From: Winogradskya humida
Lineage (GTDB): Bacteria > Actinomycetota > Actinomycetes > Mycobacteriales > Micromonosporaceae
Assembly (NCBI RefSeq): GCF_016862215.1
Contig: NZ_BOMN01000129.1
Span: 52,251-116,250 of the forward strand
Reading direction: 5' to 3'
DNA: 64,000 nucleotides
Under the pieces are notes generated by a model, which ran no database searches, was not told the origin of the DNA, and was given only the letters and a program-made list of their open reading frames with translations. Position numbers and translations under genes: made by a program. Shown piece by piece: positions 26,301-34,600 of the stretch (the stretch's first letter is position 1; every line of letters begins with the position of its first letter).

Positions 26301-29300
26301 CGCTGACCAGCTGCCACAGGTCCTCCGGTGTGCTCACGCCGCCGGGGTAGCGGCAGCTCATGCCGACGATCACGATCGGGTCACCGCCGGATGCGGACCG
26401 CGCGGCGACCGTACGCGTCTCGTCCGCACCGAACAGCACGCCGTGCACGTGGACCGCCAGCGCGAGGGGCGTCGGATAGTCGTAGATCAGTGTGGCGGGC
26501 AGGCGCAGGCCGCTCGCCGTGCCGAGCCGGTTGCGCAGCTCGACCGCGGTGAGGGAGTCGAAGCCGAGGTCACCGAACGCCCGGCCGGGTTCCACGACAG
26601 CGGTGGACGCGTGGCCCAGGACGGCGCAGACAGCGGCGCGTACGAGCTCCAGCACCGCCGGGAGACGCTCCTCCGCCGGGAGCGCCGAGATCCGTTCCGC
26701 CACCGCGCCCTGGGCCCGCGCGGTCTGCGGGCGCGCCGCACGCACCAGCGCGCGCAGCAGCGGGGGAACCTCCTCCGGCCGGGCCCGCATCGACGCCAGG
26801 TCCAGCCGCATCGGCACCGCCACGGCCGACGGCAACGCGATCGCGGCGTCGAACAGCCGCAACCCCTCCTGCGCCGGTAGCGCTGTCACCCCGGCTCGGG
26901 CGAGGCGGCCCCTGCCGCTCGGGTCAAGGTCCCCTGCCATGCCGCCCGGATCGGCCCACAGGCCCCACGCCAGCGAGGTCGCGGGCAGGCCCCGGGCGCG
27001 CCGGCTCTGCGCCAGCGCGTCGAGGTACGCGTTGGCCGCCGCATAGTTGGCCTGGCCGGGATTCCCGAACGTGCCCGCCGCGGAGGAGAACAGCACGAAC
27101 GCCGACAGCTCCCCCGCCAGCTCGTGCAGGTGCCGGGCGGCGCTGACCTTGGGCCCGAACACCGCGTCGATCCGCTCCGGCGTCATCGACTCGATCACGC
27201 CGTCGTCCAGCACCCCGGCCACGTGCACGACCGCGGTCACCGGATGCCCGGCGAGCAGCTCCGCCACCGCGTCGCGATCCGCGACGTCGCAGGCCACATC
27301 GGTGACCTCGGCACCCAGGCCGGTCAACTCCTCGGACAGCGCGTCAACCCGGCCCCGCCGGCTCGCCAGCACCAGCCGCCGCACCCCGTGACGCACCACC
27401 AGGTGCCGGGCCACCAGCCCGCCCAGCGTCCCGCTCGCACCGGTCACCAGCACGGGACCGCTGCCGAAGCCCGGGCCGTCCTGCGCCACGGGGCGGGCGC
27501 GCACCAGCCTCGGCACGGACGGTTCCCCGGCGCGTACGGCGAGCTGCGGTTCACCGGTCGCGACGGCGCCCGGCAGTGCGCGCAGCGAGGCCGCGGACCC
27601 GTCGAGGTCCGCGAGCACGAACCGCCCGGGGTGCTCGGACTGGGCCGCGCGCACCAGACCCCAGACCGGCGCGCCCGCCAGGTCCGCGACCTCCTCGTCG
27701 GGAACGGCTGCCACCGCGCCGGTGGTGACGAACACCAGCCGTGCCGCGGCAAACCGTTCATCGGCGAGCCAGTTCTGCACCAGCGCCAGGGCACGGTGAG
27801 CCGTCCCGGCGGGGTCACCGGAGGACGTGAAGGGGGCGTACACCAGGTCCGGCACCGTGTCGCGCGCCAGGGCATCCAGGTCCGCGACCACCCGCACCGG
27901 CTCGGCGAGCTCCTGGCCGAACCCGTCCCCGAGCACCACCCAGCCGGACGGCGCCGGTGCGGCGGGCCGAAGACGCGTCCAGTCGACCCGGAACAGCGAA
28001 TCGAGCCGCTCCGCGTCCAGGCCGTCCGCCGCGAGCGGCCGCAGCGACAGCGAACCGACCGAGGCGACCGGCATCCCGGCACCGTCGGTCAGGACGATCG
28101 CCACTCCCGAGGCGCCCGCCGGTGAGATCCGGACCCGCAGCGCGGTGGCGCCGCTGGTGTGCAGCCGCACCCCGGCCCAGGAGTACGGCAGGTGCAGCTT
28201 CTCCGCCTCCGCCACGAACCCGCCGAGGCTGATGGCGTGCAGCGCCGCGTCGAGCAGCGCGGGATGCAGGCCGAAGGAACCCGCGGTGTCCATGTCGGGC
28301 AGTTCGACCTCGGCGAACACCTCGCCGTCCCGGCGCCACGCCGCACGGAGGCCCCGGAAGGCCGGCCCGTAGCCGAGTCCCGACAGGGCGAGGGTCTCGT
28401 AGTGGCCGTCGATGTCGATCCGTTCGGCACCGGCGGGCGGCCAGACCTCCACGCCCGCGGCGGTCCCGTCCCGCGCCGCGCCGACCGCGAGCGCACCGAC
28501 CGCGTGCCGTGTCCACGGCTCGTCATCGGGGGCGTCGTCGGGCCGCGAGTGGATGGTCAGGGCGCGGTGGCCCGTCTCGTCCGGCGCGGAGACGGACACC
28601 TGGAGGCGTACGCCGCCCTCCCCGGGCAGCACCAGCGGCGCCGCGAGAGTCAGCTCCTCGACCAGATCGCACCCGACCTGGTCACCCGCACGCACCGCCA
28701 GCTCCACGAACGCCGAGCCCGGCACGAGGATCAGGCCCCCGACCGTGTGATCGGCCAGCCAGGGGTGGGTGGCCAGCGAGAGCCGCCCGGTGAGCAGGGC
28801 GCCCTCCTCGTCGGCGAGGGTCACCGCGGCCCCCAGCAACGGGTGGTCGGCGCTGAGCAGCCCCGCGGCGGTCACATCCCACGCGTACGCTCCCGCGTCG
28901 AGCCAGAACCTCTCGCGCTGGAAGGGGTACGTGGGCAGATCGGTCCGCCGGGCACCACGTCCCGCGAACATCGCCTCCCAGTCGGGGACGACACCGCGCA
29001 CGTGCAGCGCAGCGATCGCGGACATCAGGGTGACGCTCTCCGGCCGGTCCGCACGCAACCCGGCCACCAGCACCGCGGCGTCGTCGCCGGCACAGTCGCG
29101 GCCCATCGCGGTCAGCACCGCGTCGGGCCCGAGTTCGAGGTAGCCCGTGACACCCGAGTCCTGCAGCGCCCGTACGCCGTCGGCGAACCGCACGGCCTCA
29201 CGTGCGTGGCGTACCCAATGCTCCGGATCGCGGGCCTGCGCCGGTGTGAGCAACGCTCCGGTCAGCGTGGACACGATCGGGATCGCCGGCGTCCCGTAGC

Positions 29301-31635
29301 CGATGCCGCGCGCGACGGTGCGGAAGTCCGCCAGCATCGCGTCCATGTGGGACGAGTGGAACGCGTGACTGACCCGCAGATACCGGGTCTTCCCGCCGCG
29401 TTCCCGCCACGCGCTGTCCACCGCCGCGACGGCGTCGGCGTCGCCCGCGATCACCGTGGACGCGGGGCCGTTGACCGCGGCGATGTCCACCGCCCCGCCG
29501 AGCCCGGCGAGCAGGCCGCGCACCGTGTCCTCGTCCGCCTGCAGCGACAGCATCGCTCCGGTGCCGGGCAGCTCCCCCATCAGCCGGCCGCGGGCCGCGA
29601 CGAGGGTGCACGCGTCGCCGAGGGAGAACACGCCCGCGGCGTACGCCGCCGCCAGCTCACCGATGGAGTGACCGCCGAGGAACTGCGGGGTGACACCCCA
29701 CGTCGTGACGAGCCGGAACAGCGCCACCTCGACCGCGAAGATCGCCGGCTGGGTGTACGTGGTCCGGTCGAGCAGTCCGGCGTTCCCGCTGCCGGGCTCG
29801 GCGAACATCACGTCACGCAGCGGCTGCTCCAGGTGCGGTGCGAACGCCGCGCAGACCTCGTCGAGTGCGTGTGTGAACACCGGGAACTCGCGGTACAGCT
29901 CGCGGCCCATGCCGGTCCGCTGGCTGCCCTGCCCGCTGAACAGGAACGCCAGTTTGCCGCGGGTTCCCACCGTGCCGCGTACCAGGTTCGGCGCCTCGGC
30001 GCCGGTGGCCAGCGCGGAGATCCCTTGCAGCAGCCCGGCCCGGTCGGTGCCGACGACGGCGGCCCGGTGTTCCAGGGCGGACCGGCCCGTGGCGAGCGAG
30101 TAGCCGACGTCGACCGGTGAGACGTCCCGGCCGTCCAGGTGGGTCAGGAGGCCGGCGGCGCGGTCACGGAGCGCGCCGGGGTCGCTGCCGGACAGCACCC
30201 AGGTGACAGCGTCGGCGAGCACCGGCTCGACCGGCGGCTCGTCGCCGGGTTCCGCGGCCGGGGCCTGTTCGAGGATGACGTGGGCGTTGGTGCCGCTGAT
30301 GCCGAACGACGACACTGCCGTCCGGCGCGGTTGTCCCGTCTCCGGCCACGGCCGAGCCTCGGTCAGCAGCTCCACGGCCCCCGCCGACCAGTCCACGTGC
30401 CGGGAACGTTCCCCGGCGTGCAGGGTCTCCGGCAGCAGACCGTGCCGCATCGCCATGACCATCTTGATGACGCCCGCGACGCCCGCCGCGGTCTGGGTGT
30501 GGCCGATGTTCGACTTCACCGAGCCCAGCCACAGCGGCCGGCCGGCCTCCCGGTCCTGACCGTACGTCGCCAGCAGCGCCTGTGCCTCGATCGGGTCGCC
30601 GAGCGTCGTGCCGGTTCCGTGCGCCTCGACCGCGTCGACCTGGCCGGCGCTCAGCCCGGCGCTCTCCAGCGCCTGCCGGATCACCCGCTGCTGCGAGGGG
30701 CCGTTAGGCGCGGTGAGACCGTTGGACGCGCCGTCCTGGTTCACCGCCGAACCGCGCACCACCGCCAGCACGGGATGCCCGTTGCGGCGGGCGTCGGACA
30801 GCCGCTCCATCAGCAGCATGCCGGCGCCCTCACCCCAGCCGGTGCCGTCCGCGTCATCGGAGAACGACTTGCACCGGCCGTCCGCGGCCAGGCCGCGCTG
30901 CCTGCTGAACCCGATGAACGTGTCCGGGGTGGCCATCACGGTGACGCCGCCCGCGAGGGCGAGCGTGCATTCGCCCGACCGCAGGGCCTGGGCCGCGAGG
31001 TGCAGTGTGACCAGCGAGGACGAGCAGGCGGTGTCCACCGTGACGGCGGGGCCCTCCAGCGCGAACGTGTACGAGACCCGGCCGGACGCGACGCTGCCGA
31101 AGCCGCCGGTGCCGATGAAGCCCGCCAGCTCCTCGGGCACGGACCGCAGCCGGGACGAGTAGTCGTGGTACATCACACCGGCGAACACGCCCGTCCTGCT
31201 GCCGCGCAGCGACGTGGCGTCGATCCCGGCCCGCTCGAACGCCTCCCAGGACGTCTCCAGCAGCAACCGCTGTTGCGGGTCCATCGCCAGGGCCTCGCGG
31301 GGGCTGATCCCGAAGACACCGGGGTCGAAGTCGGCCGCGTCGTGCAGGAAGCCGCCCTCCGTCCGGAACACCCGGCCGGGGTCCTCGGGATCGGACAGCT
31401 CGACGTCGCCCCAGCCCCGGTCCGCGGGGAACGGCGTCACGCCGTCGCGGCCGTTCGCGACCAGCTCCCACAGCTCCTCGGGCGAGCGCACCCCACCGGG
31501 GAAACGGCAGCTCATGCCGATGATCGCGACCGGTTCCTGCTCACCCTGTTCGACCTCGCGCAGTCGCTGGCGGGTGTCGCGCAGGTCGGCGGTCACGCGC
31601 TTCAGGAAGTACCGGAGCTTGTCCTCGTTGTCCAT
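20305..31635 (-). CDS. Modular type I PKS, last two modules plus thioesterase (PksC)
   Basis: A 3776-residue terminal PKS. Order: N-terminal class 1 docking helix (1-33; MDNEDKLRYFLKRV start), module C1 KS-AT-DH-KR-ACP (34-1735), module C2 KS-AT-DH-KR-ACP (1749-3480), thioesterase (about 3550-3776). The docking helix matches the kind that accepts a chain from the C-terminal tail of PksB. The thioesterase has a Ser-His-Asp triad of Ser3627 in GYSSGG, Asp3654 in LLDTYT and His3748 in PGDHFTMM. It releases the finished chain as a lactone or free acid; sequence alone does not say which. Start ATG has GAGG eight bases ahead. The gap to pksB is 50 bases, so the genes are one operon. No ER domain. 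Confidence 0.97.
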   Translation of the reverse strand: MDNEDKLRYFLKRVTADLRDTRQRLREVEQGEQEPVAIIGMSCRFPGGVRSPEELWELVANGRDGVTPFPADRGWGDVELSDPEDPGRVFRTEGGFLHDAADFDPGVFGISPREALAMDPQQRLLLETSWEAFERAGIDATSLRGSRTGVFAGVMYHDYSSRLRSVPEELAGFIGTGGFGSVASGRVSYTFALEGPAVTVDTACSSSLVTLHLAAQALRSGECTLALAGGVTVMATPDTFIGFSRQRGLAADGRCKSFSDDADGTGWGEGAGMLLMERLSDARRNGHPVLAVVRGSAVNQDGASNGLTAPNGPSQQRVIRQALESAGLSAGQVDAVEAHGTGTTLGDPIEAQALLATYGQDREAGRPLWLGSVKSNIGHTQTAAGVAGVIKMVMAMRHGLLPETLHAGERSRHVDWSAGAVELLTEARPWPETGQPRRTAVSSFGISGTNAHVILEQAPAAEPGDEPPVEPVLADAVTWVLSGSDPGALRDRAAGLLTHLDGRDVSPVDVGYSLATGRSALEHRAAVVGTDRAGLLQGISALATGAEAPNLVRGTVGTRGKLAFLFSGQGSQRTGMGRELYREFPVFTHALDEVCAAFAPHLEQPLRDVMFAEPGSGNAGLLDRTTYTQPAIFAVEVALFRLVTTWGVTPQFLGGHSIGELAAAYAAGVFSLGDACTLVAARGRLMGELPGTGAMLSLQADEDTVRGLLAGLGGAVDIAAVNGPASTVIAGDADAVAAVDSAWRERGGKTRYLRVSHAFHSSHMDAMLADFRTVARGIGYGTPAIPIVSTLTGALLTPAQARDPEHWVRHAREAVRFADGVRALQDSGVTGYLELGPDAVLTAMGRDCAGDDAAVLVAGLRADRPESVTLMSAIAALHVRGVVPDWEAMFAGRGARRTDLPTYPFQRERFWLDAGAYAWDVTAAGLLSADHPLLGAAVTLADEEGALLTGRLSLATHPWLADHTVGGLILVPGSAFVELAVRAGDQVGCDLVEELTLAAPLVLPGEGGVRLQVSVSAPDETGHRALTIHSRPDDAPDDEPWTRHAVGALAVGAARDGTAAGVEVWPPAGAERIDIDGHYETLALSGLGYGPAFRGLRAAWRRDGEVFAEVELPDMDTAGSFGLHPALLDAALHAISLGGFVAEAEKLHLPYSWAGVRLHTSGATALRVRISPAGASGVAIVLTDGAGMPVASVGSLSLRPLAADGLDAERLDSLFRVDWTRLRPAAPAPSGWVVLGDGFGQELAEPVRVVADLDALARDTVPDLVYAPFTSSGDPAGTAHRALALVQNWLADERFAAARLVFVTTGAVAAVPDEEVADLAGAPVWGLVRAAQSEHPGRFVLADLDGSAASLRALPGAVATGEPQLAVRAGEPSVPRLVRARPVAQDGPGFGSGPVLVTGASGTLGGLVARHLVVRHGVRRLVLASRRGRVDALSEELTGLGAEVTDVACDVADRDAVAELLAGHPVTAVVHVAGVLDDGVIESMTPERIDAVFGPKVSAARHLHELAGELSAFVLFSSAAGTFGNPGQANYAAANAYLDALAQSRRARGLPATSLAWGLWADPGGMAGDLDPSGRGRLARAGVTALPAQEGLRLFDAAIALPSAVAVPMRLDLASMRARPEEVPPLLRALVRAARPQTARAQGAVAERISALPAEERLPAVLELVRAAVCAVLGHASTAVVEPGRAFGDLGFDSLTAVELRNRLGTASGLRLPATLIYDYPTPLALAVHVHGVLFGADETRTVAARSASGGDPIVIVGMSCRYPGGVSTPEDLWQLVSGGQDAITGLPDNRGWYVGSLTGSEDDAAGIIRFGGFLHDAADFDPTLFGMSPREAMAVDPQQRLLLEASWEAIEHAGIDPHSLRGSATGVFAGVMYNDYATRFRRVPEGFEGKLGLGSSASVASGRVSYTFGLEGPAVTIDTACSSSLVAIHLAAQALRAGECTLALAGGVTVMSTPGSFLEFDGQGMLAPDSRCKAFSADANGIGWAEGIGLLVLERLSDARRNGHRPLAVVRGSAVNQDGASNGLTAPNGPSQQRVIRQALANAGFQPSDVDAVDAHGTGTALGDPIEAQALMATYGQDRPVDQPLWIGSLKSNVGHTQAAAGVGGVIKMVMAMRHGVLPKTLHATERSPHIDWSEGAVDLLTENRPWPETDRPRRAGVSSFGISGTNAHLLLEQPENPLPAVVTAGMTAETPAVPWVLSARGPEALRDQARRLHAHVAARPGLDPADVARSLLTDRTTWDRRAVVVGDTREELLTELAQLGAGTPTSRAAEGTALSAPKPVFVFPGQGSQWAGMAAHLLDTEPVFAERLTECAAALSPYVDWSLPDVLRGTSQAGLDRLDVLQPVLWAMLVSLAELWRANGVEPAAVVGHSQGEVAAACVAGALSLQDGAKVIALRSRALLAVVSAGGMLSVMVSEAEAETMIAAWPGRLSIGALNGPRSVVVVGDHAALGELLTGCESAGVRARRVPMGIVSHSAHVDGIEDEILAALADVRSGVPAVPFFSTSAGDWIDSAAFDAGYWYRNCRNVVGFEPAIRALAARGHRVFIEVSPHPVLTLAVQDTLLDADAEDGTAVLGTLRRDDGGTGRFRTALAEAYVAGVPVNWAELVRGGRSVELPTYAFQRRRFWLDAPPDLSLEEAAGGLGLTDADHPLLGAAVELPDEQGVVCTGRIGTDTHPWLADHALAGVVLLPGTALAELALAAGARVGADVLEELTITGPLALPERGGMRLRVAVGGDDGSGRRTLSIDSCPEDPGAAGDWTRHATGSLTVGGPAGEIPGMDWPPAGAAPVDLDGLYDALADAGFEYGTAFQGLRAAWRAGDAVYAEVELDEPQHRDAASFGVHPALLDAALHASMLSGGGDGGDTGGPRLPFAWSGVRLHATGATAARVRIAPAGPDAITLHLTDARGSLLASVESLVVRAIAPGGLNARHHNSLFRVEWVPAPSATAVPAPRGGYAVLGPDDLKAAARFAVAGAAVEEHPDLASLAEGGQPVELVVVPCAGGGPDPVAAAHDATLRVLGLVQQWLADDRFAGSRLVFLTRGAVATGPREDVPDLANAAVWGLIRSAQSEHPGRFVLIDTDEHDESGAALAAVAAGAEPQVALRSGGQLVPRLAPVRPSGQERPAGFAPGGTVLVTGATGMIGAVITRHLVTGHGVRHLVLASRRGAAAPGAEELRAELAGLGADVTLAACDVTDPAALATLLAGVPGEHPLTGVVHSVGALDDALIGALSPRQVDTVLRPKVDAAWHLHELTRDLDLSAFVLFSSAAGTFGNAGQGNYAAANAFLDALAHHRVAAGLPGVSLAWGLWATASEMRSTMTGTDVARMSRSGVDGLTQDEGVALFDLGCAGDDATVVPMRLDIAALRGGSDEVPALLRCLVRRRAARAAGPEEVALAQRLAVMTGEDQERTMLTVVRDQVAAVLGYAPEEIEISGTLAELGLDSLSALQLRNRLAAVTGLRLAATVAFDQPTGPALAAYLRRELSAGIGSTPVVPTAVEAPEDTLTGLYRQGLNLGLHDEAWELLKAASLLRPTFAEAGDIAPLPPFQLATGPGIPLLCFAPAVAPSGPHYFGHFAPVFAGDRDVTVLPHPGFVTGELLPATRDVAVRYQADAIRRAAAGRPFVLLGYSSGGWMANAVAALLEREGPAPVGVALLDTYTATTTLEDRITAVLRQRGAASDAFEMMTGTQLTGQNGYLRLFADWAPARIEAPTLYVHATFPPGESGVLETEDKWQPEWPFPAADAHVPGDHFTMMEEYSESAAFAVRDWLRDLRTGDLP
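20308..26387 (-). other. PksC module C2: KS-AT(atypical)-DH-KR-ACP-TE
   Basis: KS (about 1749-2170) with DTACSSS, HGTGT and SNVGHTQ. AT (about 2280-2600) has the GHSQGEVAAA active site of the methylmalonyl lineage, but the specificity motif at 2472-2475 is IVSH in place of YASH. DH (about 2650-2925) is intact: HALAGVVLLP with His2682, and LLDAALHA. KR (about 2950-3350) has TGATGMIG, LDD (B-type) and an intact Ser/Tyr pair. ACP Ser3442 sits in LGLDSL. Expected outcome: an alpha-branched, alpha,beta-unsaturated acyl unit next to the carboxyl, released by the thioesterase. Confidence 0.9.
26390..31635 (-). other. PksC module C1: KS-AT(malonyl)-DH-KR-ACP
   Basis: KS (34-458), AT (about 560-860) with GHSIGELAAA and HAFH, so malonyl-CoA. 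DH (about 925-1195) has HTVGGLILVP with His963 and LLDAALHA, so it looks active. KR (about 1210-1600) has TGASGTLGG, LDD and FSSAAGTFG with the Tyr of ANYAAAN, so active and B-type. ACP Ser1694. Expected to add one trans double bond. Confidence 0.92.
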
Positions 31636-31685
31636 AACCTTGGCCTCGCTTCTCGCAGCGTCGGGTGAGGGGGTGGCCGAGCGGG

Positions 31686-34600
31686 TCAGGAGATGCCGAA
31701 CTCCTTGCCGAGCAGTTCGAACACCTCGTCATCCGTCGCCGCGTCGATGTCGTCGGACGCCTTCGCCGCGTCGGCGCCGGCCCGGGTGTCGCGCCACGCC
31801 GCCAGCAGGGCGGACAGGCGGGCACCGACCCGGTCGTCCTCGTCGTCGCCGGGCTCTATCGAGGCGAGGCTCGCCTCGATCCGGTTCAGCTCGGCGAGCA
31901 ACGGGGCCACCCCGCCGGGCTCGTCGATCACGAATGACTCCGCGAGCAGGCCGGCCAGATCGAGCGGGGTGGGGTGGTCGAAGATCAGGGTGGCGGGCAG
32001 GCGCAGCCCGGTCGCCGCGCCGAGCCGGTTGCGCAGCTCGACGGCGGTCAGCGAGTCGAAGCCCAGCTCGGTGAAGGCGCGCCGGTCGTCGACCGCGTGT
32101 GACCCGGGCAGGGCCAGCACGCCCGCGACATGCTCACACACGAGATCCACCAGGGCGGATGTCCGTTCCGAGCCCGGCAGCACGGCCAGCCGGTCCCGCA
32201 GGGCGGCCGCCGGATCACCGTTCGGCTCCACGACCGGCCGGGCCGGTGTGCGTACCAGGGCCCGGAACATCGGCGGCACCACCGTGAGCGCCCGTACGGC
32301 CCGCAGGTCGAGCCGCATCGGCAGGACCACCGGGTCGGTCCCGCGGGCCACCGCGTCGAACAACTCCAGTCCCTCGGTGACGGTCAGGCCCTCGGCACCG
32401 GTGCCCGCCATCCGGGCGCCCATGCCGTCCTCGCCGGACCACAGGCCCCACGCCAGCGACGTCGCGGGTAGGCCCTGAGCGTGCCGGTGACGGGCGAGCC
32501 CGTCGAGGAACGCGTTGGCCGCGGCGTAGTTGCCCTGGCCGGCGTTGCCGAACGTGCCGGCGGCGGAGGAGAACAGCACGAACGCGGACAGGTCCAGGTC
32601 CCGGGTGAGTTCGTGCAGATGCCACGCCGCGTCCACCTTGGGCCGGAACACCGCGTCGATCCGCTCGGGGGTCAGCGATCCGAGGACCCCGTCGTCGAGG
32701 ACACCCGCCACGTGCACGACCGCCGAGACCGGGTGCGCGGCCAGCAACGCGGCCACTGCCTCCCGGTCCGCGACGTCACATGCCGCCACCGCGACCTCGG
32801 CGCCCAGGCCCGCCAGGTCGTCGCGCAGCTCGTCCATCCGGCCGCTCCGGCTCGCCAGCACCAGCCGGCGCACCCCGTGTGCCGTCACGAGATGCCGGGC
32901 CACCAGACCACCCAGCTTGCCGCTCGCACCGGTCACCAGCACCGGACCGGCACCGAACCCGGAATCCGCCGGTGCGGTGGCGGCCGCACGGACGAGCCTC
33001 GGCACGAGCACCTCACCGGCACGCACGGCCAGCTCGGGTTCCGCGCTGCTCACGGCCGACTTCCAGTCGTCCTCGGCGCCGACGTCCACCAGCACGAAAC
33101 GGTCCGGATTCTCCGTACGCGCGGACCGCACCAGCCCCCACACCGCGGCAGCCGCCAGATCCGGCACATCCTCACCGGCATCGACGGCGACCGCACCGCG
33201 CGTCACCAGCACCAGACGGGCCCGGGCGCACCGGTTGTCGGCCAGCCAGCCCTGCACCAGTTCCAGCACCGTGTGCGACAGACGGTGCACCTCGTCCGCC
33301 CCGCCGGTGCCGTCGCCGTCGCAGCGCATCACGACGTTCTCCGGCAGCGGCTCCCCCGCGTCCAGCGCCGACCTCAGCTCCGCCCAGTCCGCGAACTCCG
33401 ACACCGGGCCGGCGAGTCCCGCCGCCGGGGACACCGGCACCCAGTCCAGCCGGAACAGCGACTCGCGGCGGCGTACGGGTCCCGGTGACACGGCACGCAG
33501 CACCAGTGAGTCCACCGTGGCCACCGGGGCGCCACGGCGGTCCGTGATGGACAGTGCCACCGCCTCCGGGCCCACCGGGGTCAGCCGTACGCGCAGCGCG
33601 GTAGCTCCCCCTGCGTGCAGGCGCGCCCCGCTCCACGAGAACGGCAGCCGGCCGTTCCCCGCCGGTGCCAGCACCCCGAACGCCAGCGCGTGCAGCACGG
33701 CGTCCAGCAGCGCCGGATGCGCGCCGAACCCGGTGACGTCGACGCCGTCGGGCAGCGCGACGTCGGCGTACACCTCATCCCCGGAGCGCCACACCGATCG
33801 CAGGCCCTGGAACACCGGGCCGTACGCGAAGCCGCCGTCGGCCATGCCCTCGTAGAACCCGTCCAGATCGACGGCCTCGGCTCCGGCGGGCGGCCAGTCC
33901 CCCGTCTCCGCCGCGGGTCCGGCGTCCCCGGCGGTCAGGAAGCCGCTCGCGTGCCGGACCCACGGGGTGTCCTCGTCCTCGTCGCGGGCGTGGATCGCGA
34001 CCGGGCGCCGGCCCGCACCGTCCGGTGCGCCCACCCGTACCTGCAGCAGCACACCCGCGCGCCCGGGCAGCACCAGCGGCGCCTCCAGCGTCAGTTCCTC
34101 CACGGCGGGGCACCCGACCTGGTCACCGGCGCGGACCGCCAGTTCGAGCAGGGCGGTCCCGGGCAGCAGGACCGACCCCATGATCTCGTGGTCGGCCAGC
34201 CACGGATGCGTCCGCAGCGACAGCCGGGCGGTGAACAGGACAGCGTCCTCGTCCGCGAACGCCACCGCGGCACCCAGCAACGGGTGACCCGTGGAACCGA
34301 GTCCGAGACCGGTCGCGTCGGTGGCGGGCCGGGTGGTCGTGTCGGGCCAGAACCGCTGCTGCTGGAACGCGTACGTCGGCAGCTCGACCTCGTAGCCGTG
34401 GCCGGGGAAGTAGGCGGCCCAGTCGACGTGCACGCCCCTGACGTGGAGCTCGGCGAGCGCGGTCACCACGGCGGTGTCCTCCGCCCGGTCGCCGCGCAGG
34501 GCCGGCAGGAAGACCGCGTCCGGCAGGAATTCCTGCCCCAGCGCCGACAGCACCCCGCCCGGGCCGATCTCGACGAACAGGTCGGCACCCGTACCGGTCA